The notes under the pieces are model-generated. The model was not told where the DNA came from. It searched no databases and saw only the letters and a program-made list of their open reading frames with translations. Position numbers and translations under genes: made by a program. Positions 1-7,552 of a DNA stretch of 35,574 nucleotides are shown one piece after another; positions within the stretch are counted from its first letter, which is position 1, and each line of letters starts with the position of its first letter. This DNA comes from JANQIV01 sp050117315 (lineage in GTDB: Bacteria; Bacteroidota; Ignavibacteria; Ignavibacteriales; Melioribacteraceae), in assembly GCA_050117315.1 (NCBI GenBank), contig JASFMY010000063.1:1-35574 (forward strand), written 5' to 3'.

Positions 1-548
1 GCTGAATCCTTCGTCAAGCTTTTCTCTTTTTTGTGATCAAGTCCCATGGCTCTGTATAAGGCCGATTTCTGATTCTTTACTCGTACTCCCATTTTTATTA
101 AATCTTCATAGGCACTTATTAGTTTGCCTATGTGGTAACTATCTTCCATACTATGGTAGACTTCCTTTAAGAATCCCCCTCGCAATAATATAGATAACTT
201 TCCCGCATCTATATCATCATTTTTTGCCCCTTCACTTAATAGCTTATTCCTATAGGGATCACATACTACTATCTTATCTACATAGTCTTTCAACTCTACG
301 TATAGCCAGTGTGTACTGGTTGTCTCTTCTATGGTTAATATCTTTTTCCCTTTTAGCCTTTCTATTTGTTCTTTCAATTCTTCGATTTTCGATTCTCCTT
401 GCCAATACTTTGGTTTTTGTGACTTTGCTGTTATTCTTGCCAACGAGTAACCTTCTTGCGACCAGTCTAAACCAAGGTAATAATCATAGCCCTCTATTGA
501 TATAAATGTGTTTAGTTTGTTTTCCTTTTTTCTTTTTCTAATTTTCAT
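1..548 (-). CDS. IS110-family DEDD transposase/recombinase, N-terminal part
   Basis: The reading frame is open from the ATG at 548-546 to the window edge (182 codons), so the protein is cut by the window and not by a stop. Visible features are the RuvC-like DEDD catalytic start: GLDWS (Asp28), IEETTSTHW (Glu74/75), and KNDDIDAGKL (Asp111 and Asp114), matching the family's K-T/N-D-x-x-D-A signature. A Shine-Dalgarno AAAGGAG lies 8 bases before the ATG. IS110 enzymes catalyse cut-and-paste-like recombination guided by a bridge RNA made from the non-coding end of the element. The catalytic serine of the C-terminal domain would lie outside the window, so activity cannot be judged. Confidence 0.85.
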   Translation of the reverse strand, partial: MKIRKRKKENKLNTFISIEGYDYYLGLDWSQEGYSLARITAKSQKPKYWQGESKIEELKEQIERLKGKKILTIEETTSTHWLYVELKDYVDKIVVCDPYRNKLLSEGAKNDDIDAGKLSILLRGGFLKEVYHSMEDSYHIGKLISAYEDLIKMGVRVKNQKSALYRAMGLDHKKEKSLTKDS

Positions 549-682
549 CTTTAGGTCTCCTTTCTTTTTTGATGCTCTTTTTGCACCGGCTTTTTCGGTG
601 ATAGCTCTTTGAAGCTCTTTTTTTCCGTTTATGATAACGGACTTAGCTCTATTAAGTAAGTGAGTCCTCTTCTTAATTTACC
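549..682 (-). ncRNA. Candidate IS110 left-end / bridge RNA region
   Basis: This is the non-coding stretch directly upstream of the recombinase, where IS110-group elements encode their bridge RNA. Seen directly are a hairpin at 625-640 (CCGTT/AACGG), a hairpin at 584-600 (CACCG/CGGTG) and three spaced copies of AGAGC on the minus strand. Whether it is transcribed and has donor and target loops is inference only; the proper structure was not computed. Confidence 0.3.
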
Positions 683-707
683 GACTGACTTTTATTTTGC
701 AGAAACT
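683..707. repeat. Fragment of MITE-like repeat (right end)
   Basis: These 25 bases match 27171-27196 except for one missing T in a T run. They include the 14-base terminal repeat ATTTTGCAGAAACT at 694-707. The fragment ends exactly at the stop codon of the ParE remnant on one side and merges into the IS110 left end on the other, which suggests the IS inserted into a copy of this repeat. Confidence 0.7.
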
Positions 708-872
708 CTATTGATGGCCTTCAAATACTGTAAGAATTTCTACAGTTTTTTTCTTAACCAAATAGATTATCCTATAATTACGATGCAGCAATTCTCTGAT
801 ATTTTCAATAGATAATTCAGGAACTATTTCGGGATGATCAAAAATTGTTACTGCCGTCGCAGATACTCGCAT
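708..872 (-). pseudogene. RelE/ParE-type toxin remnant (C-terminal 54 residues)
   Basis: The minus strand reads from an ATG at 872 to a TAG at 708. The peptide carries the typical ParE-family C-terminal pattern: HPEIVPEL, then NIRELLHRNYRIIYLV, then KKTVEILTVFEGHQ. Intact members are about 95-100 residues; here the N-terminal half is missing, and the upstream frame has a TAA shortly before the ATG. No antitoxin gene is visible nearby. It is most likely a dead toxin fragment left between a repeat, an IS and typA. The family call rests on motif recognition only. Confidence 0.65.
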
Positions 873-957
873 TGCTTATGGGAAGAATCGGGATGTCCAC
901 TTTGTTCCTATTTTTTTACAATATAGGTAAATTAATGTTGATTAAAAATGAAAAGCA

Positions 958-2760
958 TTATTGTTTCATATTATACTTTTTCCTTTCATTCGTGTCCAAA
1001 TAAAGTTTTCTCATCCTAATTGATTGCGGAGTTACTTCTACAAGTTCGTCGTCTTTAATATATTCCAGGGTTTCTTCAAGAGTGAATTTAACTGCGGGTG
1101 CAATTTTTGCAGCTTTATCGGCGCCGGCTGCACGCATGTTGGTTAGTTTTTTCTCACGGGAAATATGAACTTCGAGATCGTTATCCTTATTGTTTTCGCC
1201 GACTACCTGTCCGCAGTAGCAATTCTCACCGGGATCAACAAAAAATATCCCCCTGTCCTGTAACGAGTTTATCGCATAAGTTGTTGAAGTACCGTCATGC
1301 ATGCAGATTAAAACACCGTTCTGTCTTTGCACCACGGAACCCTTGAAGAACTCGTACTGGTAAAACCGGTGGTGCATTATAGCTTCGCCTTTGGTAAGAG
1401 TTAGAACTTTATTTCTAAATCCCATCAACCCGCGGGAGGGAATATGAAATTCAAGTGAAGTCAAATTTCCTTTCTGTTCCATCTTAACCATTTCACCTTT
1501 TTTTATTCCTACGATTTCAATTACCTTGCCCGAATATTCCTGGGGTACGTCAACCGTAAGTATTTCAATCGGCTCGGCTTTTTTACCGTCAATTTCTTTG
1601 TAAATTACTTTCGGCGGACCAACCGCAAATTCATAACCTTCGCGTCTCATGTTTTCAATTAATACCGAAAGATGCAATACGCCTCTGCCGGAAACTTTAT
1701 AAGTGTCAGGTGATCCGGTTTCCTCAACGCGCAGCGCAACATTATGCTGAAGCTCTTTGAAGAGCCTGTCCCTTAAATGCCGTGAGGTAACGTACTTTCC
1801 TTCTTTCCCGTAAAATGGAGAAGTGTTCACCGTAAAGTTCATGCTTATTGTAGGTTCGTCAATTGCTATGATAGGCAAAGGGTCGGGATTGTCCGTATCT
1901 GCAATTGTATCACCAATATCTATATCTTCAATACCGACTATTGCACAAATATCGCCGGTTGTAACTTCGTCTACTTCTTTACGTTCAAGGCCTTCAAAAA
2001 TAAAAAGCTGTTTTAAGGCAACCTCGTGAACATCGCCGTTGCGTTTAATAATTGAAAGAGGATTATTTTTATTTAGCTTTCCTCGGAATACCCTGCCTAT
2101 TCCTATTCTTCCTACATAGTCATTATAGTCGAGAGTAGTTACCTGCATTTGGACCGAACCCTCTTTTAATTCCGGTTTGGGAATTGAGTCAACAATTGTT
2201 TGAAGTAGAGGAACCAAATCTTTGCGTTCGTCATTTAAATCTTTTACAGCCCAGCCGCTTCTGCCGCTTGCATATATTACGGGGAAATCAAGCTGCTCTT
2301 CGTCTGCATTTAAATCAATAAAAAGATCGTAGCACTCATCAAGAACTTCTTCAGGTCTGTTATCCGGGCGGTCAACTTTATTTATTACAACTATAGGCTT
2401 TAAATGAAGATGGAGTGCTTTTTCAAGAACAAATCTTGTTTGCGGCATAGGTCCTTCAAATGAGTCAACGAGCAAAAGTACGCCGTCTGCCAATTTTAGA
2501 ACGCGTTCAACTTCACCGCCAAAGTCCGCGTGACCCGGTGTATCAATTAAATTAATTTTTATGTCGTTATAAGGGATGCTTATATTTTTTGAAAGTATAG
2601 TAATCCCGCGTTCACGTTCGAGATCGTTCGAATCAAGAAATCTTTCCTGCACTACCTGGTTTGATCTAAATATTTTACTTTGTTTCAATAGTTCGTCAAC
2701 AAGCGTAGTTTTACCGTGGTCAACGTGAGCTATTATTGCTATGTTTCTAATTTCTTTCAT
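958..2760 (-). CDS. typA: Ribosome-associated GTPase TypA/BipA
   Basis: This is a translational GTPase of 600 residues, the normal length for TypA. The G motifs are all present: AHVDHGKT (11-18), RGIT (51-54), DTPGH (73-77) and NKVD (127-130). They are followed by the EF-G-like domains II, III and V and the TypA-specific C-terminal domain (FVDPGENCYCGQVVGE, KLTNMRAAGADKA, LEYIKDDELVEVTP). TypA binds the 70S ribosome near the A site and helps ribosome assembly and growth under cold or other stress. The gene stands alone, divergent from the lipoprotein gene at 2940 with 179 bases between the starts. Nothing is odd in the coding sequence. Confidence 0.97.
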   Translation of the reverse strand: MKEIRNIAIIAHVDHGKTTLVDELLKQSKIFRSNQVVQERFLDSNDLERERGITILSKNISIPYNDIKINLIDTPGHADFGGEVERVLKLADGVLLLVDSFEGPMPQTRFVLEKALHLHLKPIVVINKVDRPDNRPEEVLDECYDLFIDLNADEEQLDFPVIYASGRSGWAVKDLNDERKDLVPLLQTIVDSIPKPELKEGSVQMQVTTLDYNDYVGRIGIGRVFRGKLNKNNPLSIIKRNGDVHEVALKQLFIFEGLERKEVDEVTTGDICAIVGIEDIDIGDTIADTDNPDPLPIIAIDEPTISMNFTVNTSPFYGKEGKYVTSRHLRDRLFKELQHNVALRVEETGSPDTYKVSGRGVLHLSVLIENMRREGYEFAVGPPKVIYKEIDGKKAEPIEILTVDVPQEYSGKVIEIVGIKKGEMVKMEQKGNLTSLEFHIPSRGLMGFRNKVLTLTKGEAIMHHRFYQYEFFKGSVVQRQNGVLICMHDGTSTTYAINSLQDRGIFFVDPGENCYCGQVVGENNKDNDLEVHISREKKLTNMRAAGADKAAKIAPAVKFTLEETLEYIKDDELVEVTPQSIRMRKLYLDTNERKKYNMKQ

Positions 2761-2939
2761 TTCTACCTAAATTAAATAAAAAAGACACGGCAATTTGGAG
2801 AAAAAAAATTAATAATCAAGTTTTATAGTCGTTACCAAATTATTATCGAATAAAAGTTTTATTCATTTTTCATGATTATATGCTCTTTTATTATATTTGA
2901 AGTCATCTTAAAAAGTATAAACATAAAGCGGGAATAGTT

Positions 2940-3656
2940 ATGAATTATAAATCATTTTTAGTTTTAATAGCAATATTGTTTTTAACCGTCAATTGCAGCA
3001 AAAAAGAAGAGGAAAAAACTGCTCAAGAAAATAATGATCCTCATGCCGGGGTGCATAAAGTTGTAGTTGCGGAAGTTGTTCAGGCAAACCAGTATACTTA
3101 CTTAAAGGTAAATGAAAAGGATGAAGAATACTGGATTGCCGTTACAAAAAGAAATGTTGAAGAAGGTGAAAAATTCTTTTTTACCCGGGCACTGGAAATG
3201 AAGGATTTTGAAAGCAAGGATTTACAAAGAACCTTTGATAGGGTTTTATTTGTTGACAACCTTAATAACAATCCTATGGCCGGCATGATGGGAGCTTCAC
3301 CCGGTTCGTCTGTAGAAGGAAAGAAGCCTGTTTTAACAAAGCAGGATGTTTCCATCGATGCCGTTGAAGGCGGAATTACAATTGCCGAGCTTTATAACAA
3401 CAAAGAAAAGTACGGTAACAAAAAAGTTAAAATCAAAGGTAAAGTTACCAAGGTTAACAAACAGATTATGGGAAGAAACTGGGTGCACATTCAGGACGGA
3501 ACCGGAGATGAGAACACTTTTGATTTGACCGTAACTACAGACGAAAATGTCGGTAACGGTGATGTTGTAACTTTTGAAGGAGTAATTGCACTTAACAAGG
3601 ATTTCGGCGCCGGGTACTCTTACAAAATAATAATGGAACAGGCGAAGAAACTTTAA
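2940..3656 (+). CDS. Lipoprotein with C-terminal OB-fold-like domain
   Basis: This protein of 238 residues starts with a lipoprotein signal (MNYKSFLVLIAILFLTVNC), with the lipidated cysteine at 19 followed by a charged KKEEEK stretch. Residues about 35-110 form one module (HKVVVAEVVQ, YTYLKVNEKDEEYWIAVTK). A Met/Gly/Pro/Ser linker follows. Residues about 140-238 (GGITIAELYNNKEKYGNKKV, NWVHIQDGTG, GDVVTFEGVI) look like a small OB-fold beta-barrel of the type found in many periplasmic proteins. The first module resembles the second in its beta pattern and may be a degenerate copy. No catalytic residues are evident. It would sit in the periplasm anchored to a membrane. Its role is unknown. Confidence 0.8.
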   Translation: MNYKSFLVLIAILFLTVNCSKKEEEKTAQENNDPHAGVHKVVVAEVVQANQYTYLKVNEKDEEYWIAVTKRNVEEGEKFFFTRALEMKDFESKDLQRTFDRVLFVDNLNNNPMAGMMGASPGSSVEGKKPVLTKQDVSIDAVEGGITIAELYNNKEKYGNKKVKIKGKVTKVNKQIMGRNWVHIQDGTGDENTFDLTVTTDENVGNGDVVTFEGVIALNKDFGAGYSYKIIMEQAKKL

Positions 3657-3758
3657 TTTGTTGTTTCCAAGCCGAATGATAGGCGGCAAACTTTGAATAT
3701 TTTTGTACAGTTAAACAAATACAAATTACTGTTAGTCATTTAGAGAGTCCTACTTAAT

Positions 3759-3792
3759 GTGAAAATTTTTAGCAGGGGTGAAAAATTTTCAC
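3759..3792. other. Perfect 12-bp stem hairpin in intergenic region
   Basis: GTGAAAATTTTT (3759-3770) pairs perfectly with AAAAATTTTCAC (3781-3792) around a 10-base loop. It lies about 100 bases behind the lipoprotein stop and 106 bases before the next start. It could act as a terminator or a protein-binding palindrome; no clear U run follows on either strand. Confidence 0.5.
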
Positions 3793-3897
3793 GTCAAATC
3801 TTTTAAAAACGGCTAATAAAGAAAGAATTCAAACTAAACTTTTGGTTTAGATTTTGTTTTAAAATTCCTAATATTTGTAAATATAATAGGTGCTGCT

Positions 3898-5019
3898 ATG
3901 AAAAAAATTAAATTAGTTTTTATTTTGTTCTTTTCATGCTTCTCTTTCACTCTTTCAAATCCTATCGATGCCACACCCATCACTAGATTTTCAGAATTAG
4001 TTTTTGACAGTGAAGATAATTGGACAATGGAAATACTGTTTTCTTTTGGATATAGCTCGTATATAGACAGCATTATATTTAAGGTGTCAAATACAGAGTT
4101 TAAACTTAATCTTAGTTATCCGGATGGAACAGCAGTAGGTATTATTACTTCCGACAGTCTAATTACACCTATTAATATTAATAGGTCCGGCGATAAGATT
4201 AATATTTACACTTACTCGAGTGAATTTACAAACGAGATAAGAGAAGATTTTTTAATTTTTGGAAATTTACCTGGTGCTAGTGTAGGAGAGCCTGTAAATG
4301 ATTATTCGATAATGAGAAATTCATGGAGATATTCTTCCAATACCATAGCTATTGATTGCCTTACCGAAAATCCTTCTCTCGGAACTCCAAATGATACTAC
4401 GGGACTTTCGGCTACCTTAAAGGGAGTTATTTACGACACAGAAAATAATCCGGTAAAGGGAAATAAAGTATTTCCTGCTTCTCCAAGTTATTTTGTTCTA
4501 CAAGCACCTATTGAATTAGATTCAACAGGAAATTATACAACAAGAATTTTTAATACTGTCTATCATCCGGGAAGTTTAACTGTAAGACTTATTGACTTTA
4601 TGGGGTGGGAAAGAACACAAGAAATTAATTCATTTGAATTGCAAGATATTCAACCCGGAACGGTAATTTACCAAGATATATATTTAAAGAGTAATGATTA
4701 TGTTGTTACTTCAGTTGAGGATTATGAATTACCGTTAGATGAAGATATTACCTTAATAAACTATCCGAACCCGTTCAATCTTTCTACCACTTTTTTCGTC
4801 AAAATACCCGGTAACTTAAGTCATAAATCGAAGGCCATTTATATTTACAATGTTACCGGAGAGCTTATAAAAATAATTCCTATAAAAGGAGATACCACTA
4901 ATGTACGCTGGGACGGCACAGATTCCGGCGGCAGGATAATGGCTTCCGGGATTTATTATTACCGGCTTAATGTAGATAATATTGCTATAAAAAGCGGTTC
5001 AATGATATTGTTGAAATAA
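3898..5019 (+). CDS. Secreted protein with T9SS type A sorting domain
   Basis: This protein of 373 residues begins with a Sec signal peptide (MKKIKLVFILFFSCFSFTLS). Its last 85 or so residues are a Por/T9SS C-terminal sorting domain: INYPNPFNLSTTFFVKIPG, then IYIYNVTGELIKII, then VRWDGTDSGGRIMASGIYYY, ending SMILLK. The middle part has a segment (residues about 175-260, LSATLKGVIYDTENNPVKG) that reads like a carboxypeptidase-regulatory/CNA-B type beta sandwich. No enzyme motif is visible. The protein should be exported and anchored on, or released from, the cell surface by T9SS. The next gene follows after one base, so the two are surely cotranslated. The specific function is unknown. Confidence 0.85.
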   Translation: MKKIKLVFILFFSCFSFTLSNPIDATPITRFSELVFDSEDNWTMEILFSFGYSSYIDSIIFKVSNTEFKLNLSYPDGTAVGIITSDSLITPININRSGDKINIYTYSSEFTNEIREDFLIFGNLPGASVGEPVNDYSIMRNSWRYSSNTIAIDCLTENPSLGTPNDTTGLSATLKGVIYDTENNPVKGNKVFPASPSYFVLQAPIELDSTGNYTTRIFNTVYHPGSLTVRLIDFMGWERTQEINSFELQDIQPGTVIYQDIYLKSNDYVVTSVEDYELPLDEDITLINYPNPFNLSTTFFVKIPGNLSHKSKAIYIYNVTGELIKIIPIKGDTTNVRWDGTDSGGRIMASGIYYYRLNVDNIAIKSGSMILLK

Positions 5020-5020
5020 G

Positions 5021-5614
5021 ATGAAACCAATTCTACTTTTCTTTCTTTTTAACATAGCTCTTTTCGGGCAGAGAGCGGATTTTTTCAAAGAAGATATTAC
5101 GTTCCGGCTTGATGGTGTTCACCTAAACGTAGAAGGATATTATTGGTTTGCAAACAATTCGAATAAAGAAGTTGGCAGTAATATCTTTTACCCGTTTCCC
5201 GATTCAGTTGATGAAAAAATAGATTCTATTCATATATTTAATTTATCCAAGGGATACCGGCCTGAATACACTTCCGATAGAAATAACGGAATAACATTTA
5301 ATCTGTTTATTGAACCGGGAGATACCGTGTTATTTCAGATTGGCTATAGGCAGAAATTAAATAGCGATAGTGCCTTATATATTTTAAAAACTACTCAAAC
5401 CTGGGGTAAGCCGCTAAAGCATGCAGAATATAAACTTATTGTGCCGGATTCTTTGGAAATAAAAAATTTTAGTTACTTGCCCGATAAAACGTATACGATT
5501 AATGATCTCAAAATTTATTACTGGGAGAAGATAAATTTTATGCCTAAAAAAGATATGATATTTCACTTTCCGAATAATGCTGAAATACGTCAGAAAAACT
5601 TTACAGGTTATTAA
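5021..5614 (+). CDS. Small secreted beta-rich protein, unknown function
   Basis: This protein of 197 residues has an N-terminal signal peptide (MKPILLFFLFNIALFGQ). Its ATG comes one base after the TAA of the preceding T9SS cargo gene, so it belongs to the same transcript and probably uses translational coupling. The mature part is beta-rich (VHLNVEGYYWFANNSNKEVG, IFYPFPDSVDEKIDSIHIFN, PLKHAEYKLIVPDSLEI). It reads like a domain for periplasmic or surface display, loosely similar to secreted proteins that carry an N-terminal YPFP motif. There is no sorting domain, lipobox or enzyme motif. I do not recognise the family. It may assist or accompany the upstream surface protein. Confidence 0.75.
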   Translation: MKPILLFFLFNIALFGQRADFFKEDITFRLDGVHLNVEGYYWFANNSNKEVGSNIFYPFPDSVDEKIDSIHIFNLSKGYRPEYTSDRNNGITFNLFIEPGDTVLFQIGYRQKLNSDSALYILKTTQTWGKPLKHAEYKLIVPDSLEIKNFSYLPDKTYTINDLKIYYWEKINFMPKKDMIFHFPNNAEIRQKNFTGY

Positions 5615-5634
5615 TATTGCGGCAAGAAACAATC

Positions 5635-5648
5635 TTTTAATCCGCCTT
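5635..5648 (+). repeat. Direct repeat left of xylanase gene
   Basis: TTTTAATCCGCCTT here is repeated exactly at 6505-6518, so the two copies bracket the whole GH11 xylanase gene. It is followed at 5652-5667 by a small palindrome ATTCGC-tacg-GCGAAT, similar to one at 31940-31956. The copies may be pieces of dispersed intergenic repeats. Confidence 0.45.
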
Positions 5649-5702
5649 TGCATTCGCTACGGCGAATTGCCTCGAGGTTCATACCATTGATTACATAAAG
5701 CC

Positions 5703-5727
5703 GGCGGCCGTGAGACAAACCGCCGCC
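5703..5727 (-). terminator. GC-rich hairpin behind xylanase gene, possible terminator
   Basis: GGCGGC (5703-5708) pairs with GCCGCC (5722-5727) around a 13-base loop, 32 bases past the stop of the xylanase gene on the minus strand. There is only a short T run (CTTT), so termination is plausible but not secure. It could also serve the plus-strand gene that ends at 5614. Confidence 0.35.
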
Positions 5728-5758
5728 TTAATAATATCAAATGATTTACAGGGGCCGG

Positions 5759-6475
5759 TTACTGTGACCACACCGTTGCGTTTATAGACCCGCTACCCGA
5801 TGCCTCTAATACTAATTTCTGGTAATTATAACTACTACCAAAACCTTGCCCACCGTAATTACTCCAATTGTTAACATGATTGCTCATGGTGACGGCGCAG
5901 TTAGAGCCGGTCGATGATCCGCCCCATGTATCTTTGTACTGCCAAAAAGTTGCAGTACCTATAATTGAAGGTGCGTTGACTCGCAGCTGCTTATAAAAGC
6001 TGTATGAATGTCCATCACTGTATACGGAATTCACAAACGTTCCGCCAGTCACAGAGCCCATCTCAGCTATGTAATATTCTATAAGCGGGTTTGTAACCCA
6101 TCCATGGATACCGACAAAATTATAGCTGCCGCTAAGGTAGCCTACATGATAGCCTATAGTTCTAGCTGCGCCAGTGCTCCAGCCTTTACCGCCGAACACG
6201 TAGGAAACATTGCTATAGGTAATAGCGAAATTACCGGGGTATGTACCCGCATTGGGGAAGGATATGCTTGCTGATCCACCGTCGTAACATAATGACCAGA
6301 AATAGCCGTGATCAGTGCCTGAACTGCATATCATCATAGGTTTATCAAGCCCGGCTTTTTCTAATGTAGTACCATCTTGCTGTATAGGTGATGTCGGCTG
6401 ATCATCCGAACATGCGTTAAAGAAAACGGTCAATAGTAAAGCTAATACGAATGTTGATATAATATTAAGTTTCAT
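5759..6475 (-). CDS. GH11 endo-1,4-beta-xylanase, lipoprotein
   Basis: This 238-residue protein hydrolyses internal beta-1,4 bonds of xylan. It is recognised from the GH11 core: VFGGKGWSTGAARTIGY (93-109), then GWVTNPLIEYYIAE with the nucleophile Glu133. These are followed by the thumb loop NAPSIIGTATFWQY (167-180), NHVNNWSNYG, and the acid/base Glu224 in KLVLEASGSGS. The start at 6475 is chosen over an in-frame upstream ATG at 6541 because it has GGAG 8 bases before it and gives a clean lipoprotein signal (MKLNIISTFVLALLLTVFFNAC, Cys22, then SDD). Only a short linker separates lipid anchor and catalytic domain, and there is no carbohydrate-binding module. The gene stands alone among repeats and may have been acquired by transfer. 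Confidence 0.9.
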   Translation of the reverse strand: MKLNIISTFVLALLLTVFFNACSDDQPTSPIQQDGTTLEKAGLDKPMMICSSGTDHGYFWSLCYDGGSASISFPNAGTYPGNFAITYSNVSYVFGGKGWSTGAARTIGYHVGYLSGSYNFVGIHGWVTNPLIEYYIAEMGSVTGGTFVNSVYSDGHSYSFYKQLRVNAPSIIGTATFWQYKDTWGGSSTGSNCAVTMSNHVNNWSNYGGQGFGSSYNYQKLVLEASGSGSINATVWSQ

Positions 6476-6504
6476 AAATACACTCCTTCTAATTTGAGTG
6501 AATA

Positions 6505-6518
6505 TTTTAATCCGCCTT
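6505..6518 (+). repeat. Direct repeat right of xylanase gene
   Basis: This is an exact second copy of TTTTAATCCGCCTT (first copy 5635-5648), 30 bases upstream of the xylanase start. The pair brackets the gene. Confidence 0.45.
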
Positions 6519-6945
6519 CGCAAGTGGAAAATATCCGACATTGTAAATATTACTTTTAGTAAGGATATCTTTCATAACTGTGACCTTTCGTTAAGACAGA
6601 CAACAAAGCAAGGCAAAAAACATATTATTGTTCACGCAAGTAGAATTGTTCTCGAAGAAATTGAAATATTAGAACTCGACAATTCGATCAATCCATATTG
6701 GTTATTAAATATAATTTATAAAAATATAAAGATTAAATGAATTAAATAGTAGCCATTTGAAGCTAGAAAATAACCAATAATGGTAAGGAATAGTTTTAGA
6801 AAGGTTTACGGAATTCACGCATCCGGCTACGTCCACAAACGGACTTCGATGGACAGGTTGTTTAACTGCTGTAAAAGCTTGTTCGAACAATATTTTTAGC
6901 AATAACCCCAACTTTTAGGGTATGTTGTAGAACTCAAAGACTGGG

Positions 6946-6969
6946 CAGTCGAGGTCCATACCTCGACTG
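6946..6969. repeat. Perfect 10-bp stem hairpin (REP-like)
   Basis: CAGTCGAGGT pairs with ACCTCGACTG around the loop CCAT. It is GC-rich against an AT-rich background, as expected of a dispersed palindromic repeat rather than a terminator; no T run follows. Confidence 0.6.
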
Positions 6970-7020
6970 AGCCACCTCATTTTGAGAACAATATCAAGGT
7001 TTTTCGTCACGGAATGGTGA

Positions 7021-7139
7021 GGCTGTCTCAAAAGCCTAAAATTGCGAGGCGTTTTTTGCCGAAGCAATCTTTCGTTTTTAGCTCAAAATAGAGATCACTT
7101 CGCTTCGCTCGTGATGACAACCGTACTTTTGAGACACCT
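7021..7139. mobile_element. MITE-like element with TGTCTCAAAAG terminal repeats
   Basis: TGTCTCAAAAG at 7024-7034 is matched by its exact reverse complement at 7126-7136, giving a non-coding unit of about 115 bases. Inside, ATCAC...GTGAT around a TTCGCTTCGCTC core makes a second hairpin. No gene is encoded; mobilisation would need a transposase from elsewhere. Confidence 0.55.
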
Positions 7140-7167
7140 TCAATGGTCCGTGACGACCCTGTTCTAA

Positions 7168-7185
7168 AGTTATGCAACACACCCT
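7168..7185 (+). repeat. 18-base direct repeat, copy 1
   Basis: AGTTATGCAACACACCCT here differs at one base from AGTTATGCAACAGACCCT at 7335-7352. The reverse complement (AGGGTSTGTTGCATAACT) looks like an IS or MITE end. Confidence 0.5.
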
Positions 7186-7334
7186 TTAAGTTGGGGAAAG
7201 GATGCTTGGCACACATCCCGGTAAGGGATCCTTCGGACAGCCCAAATATTAGAGAAAATTGGGCTAAAGCCCAGAGTTTTTGTTGAGACTCATTGTCCAC
7301 GACCTGAAAGGTTGTGGCTATGATTATTTATTTT

Positions 7335-7352
7335 AGTTATGCAACAGACCCT
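7335..7352 (+). repeat. 18-base direct repeat, copy 2
   Basis: Second copy of the repeat at 7168-7185, 17 of 18 bases identical, 167 bases further on. The stretch between the two copies contains only hairpins. Confidence 0.5.
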
Positions 7353-7552
7353 GAATGCCGGAGCTATAAAGACAATATATTTAATAATTCAATAGGTTAC
7401 ACACAGCATTCCCTTCTTTTGGGTCTCGCGTCAAAAGTCAGGAAAAGTATTGATTCTACAAGACTTGGAAAATAAAAGCGGTATAAGAATTACATAGTAA
7501 AACTTGTAAGTTGCACTAATCAGATAGTGAATTACATTCCGGCTTTGGGAAA

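Larger units (their letters stand above)
1..682 (-). mobile_element. IS110-family insertion sequence, left part, runs off the window edge
   Basis: This is the left end plus the first 182 codons of an IS110-type element; the rest lies beyond base 1. The element is recognised from the DEDD recombinase encoded at 548-1. The outer boundary is inferred: at about 683 the sequence changes into a 25-base string that also forms the right end of a MITE-like repeat at 27171-27196, so the IS probably begins close to 682. No inverted terminal repeats were expected or seen, as is usual for IS110. Confidence 0.7.
6741..7552. other. Gene-free stretch filled with small intergenic repeats
   Basis: No convincing gene is present in these 0.8 kb. 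They hold a perfect hairpin (6946-6969), a MITE-like element (7021-7139), an 18-base direct repeat (7168-7185 and 7335-7352) and several imperfect hairpins, for example CCACGACCT/AGGTTGTGG at 7297-7318. It looks like a landing zone of REP/MITE debris between the xylanase gene and the two-component operon. Confidence 0.6.

Noticed and set aside
224..505. 93-codon plus-strand hydrophobic reading frame
   Set aside because: It is antisense to the IS110 recombinase, whose minus-strand frame shows clear catalytic motifs.
6498..6740. 80-codon plus-strand reading frame upstream of the xylanase gene
   Set aside because: It has no recognisable motif, no good ribosome site, and lies in the promoter side of the xylanase gene; composition looks like chance AT-rich sequence.
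7028..7300. 90-codon minus-strand reading frame
   Set aside because: It runs through the MITE-like element and hairpins at 7021-7139 and has no domain; it is a by-product of repeats.
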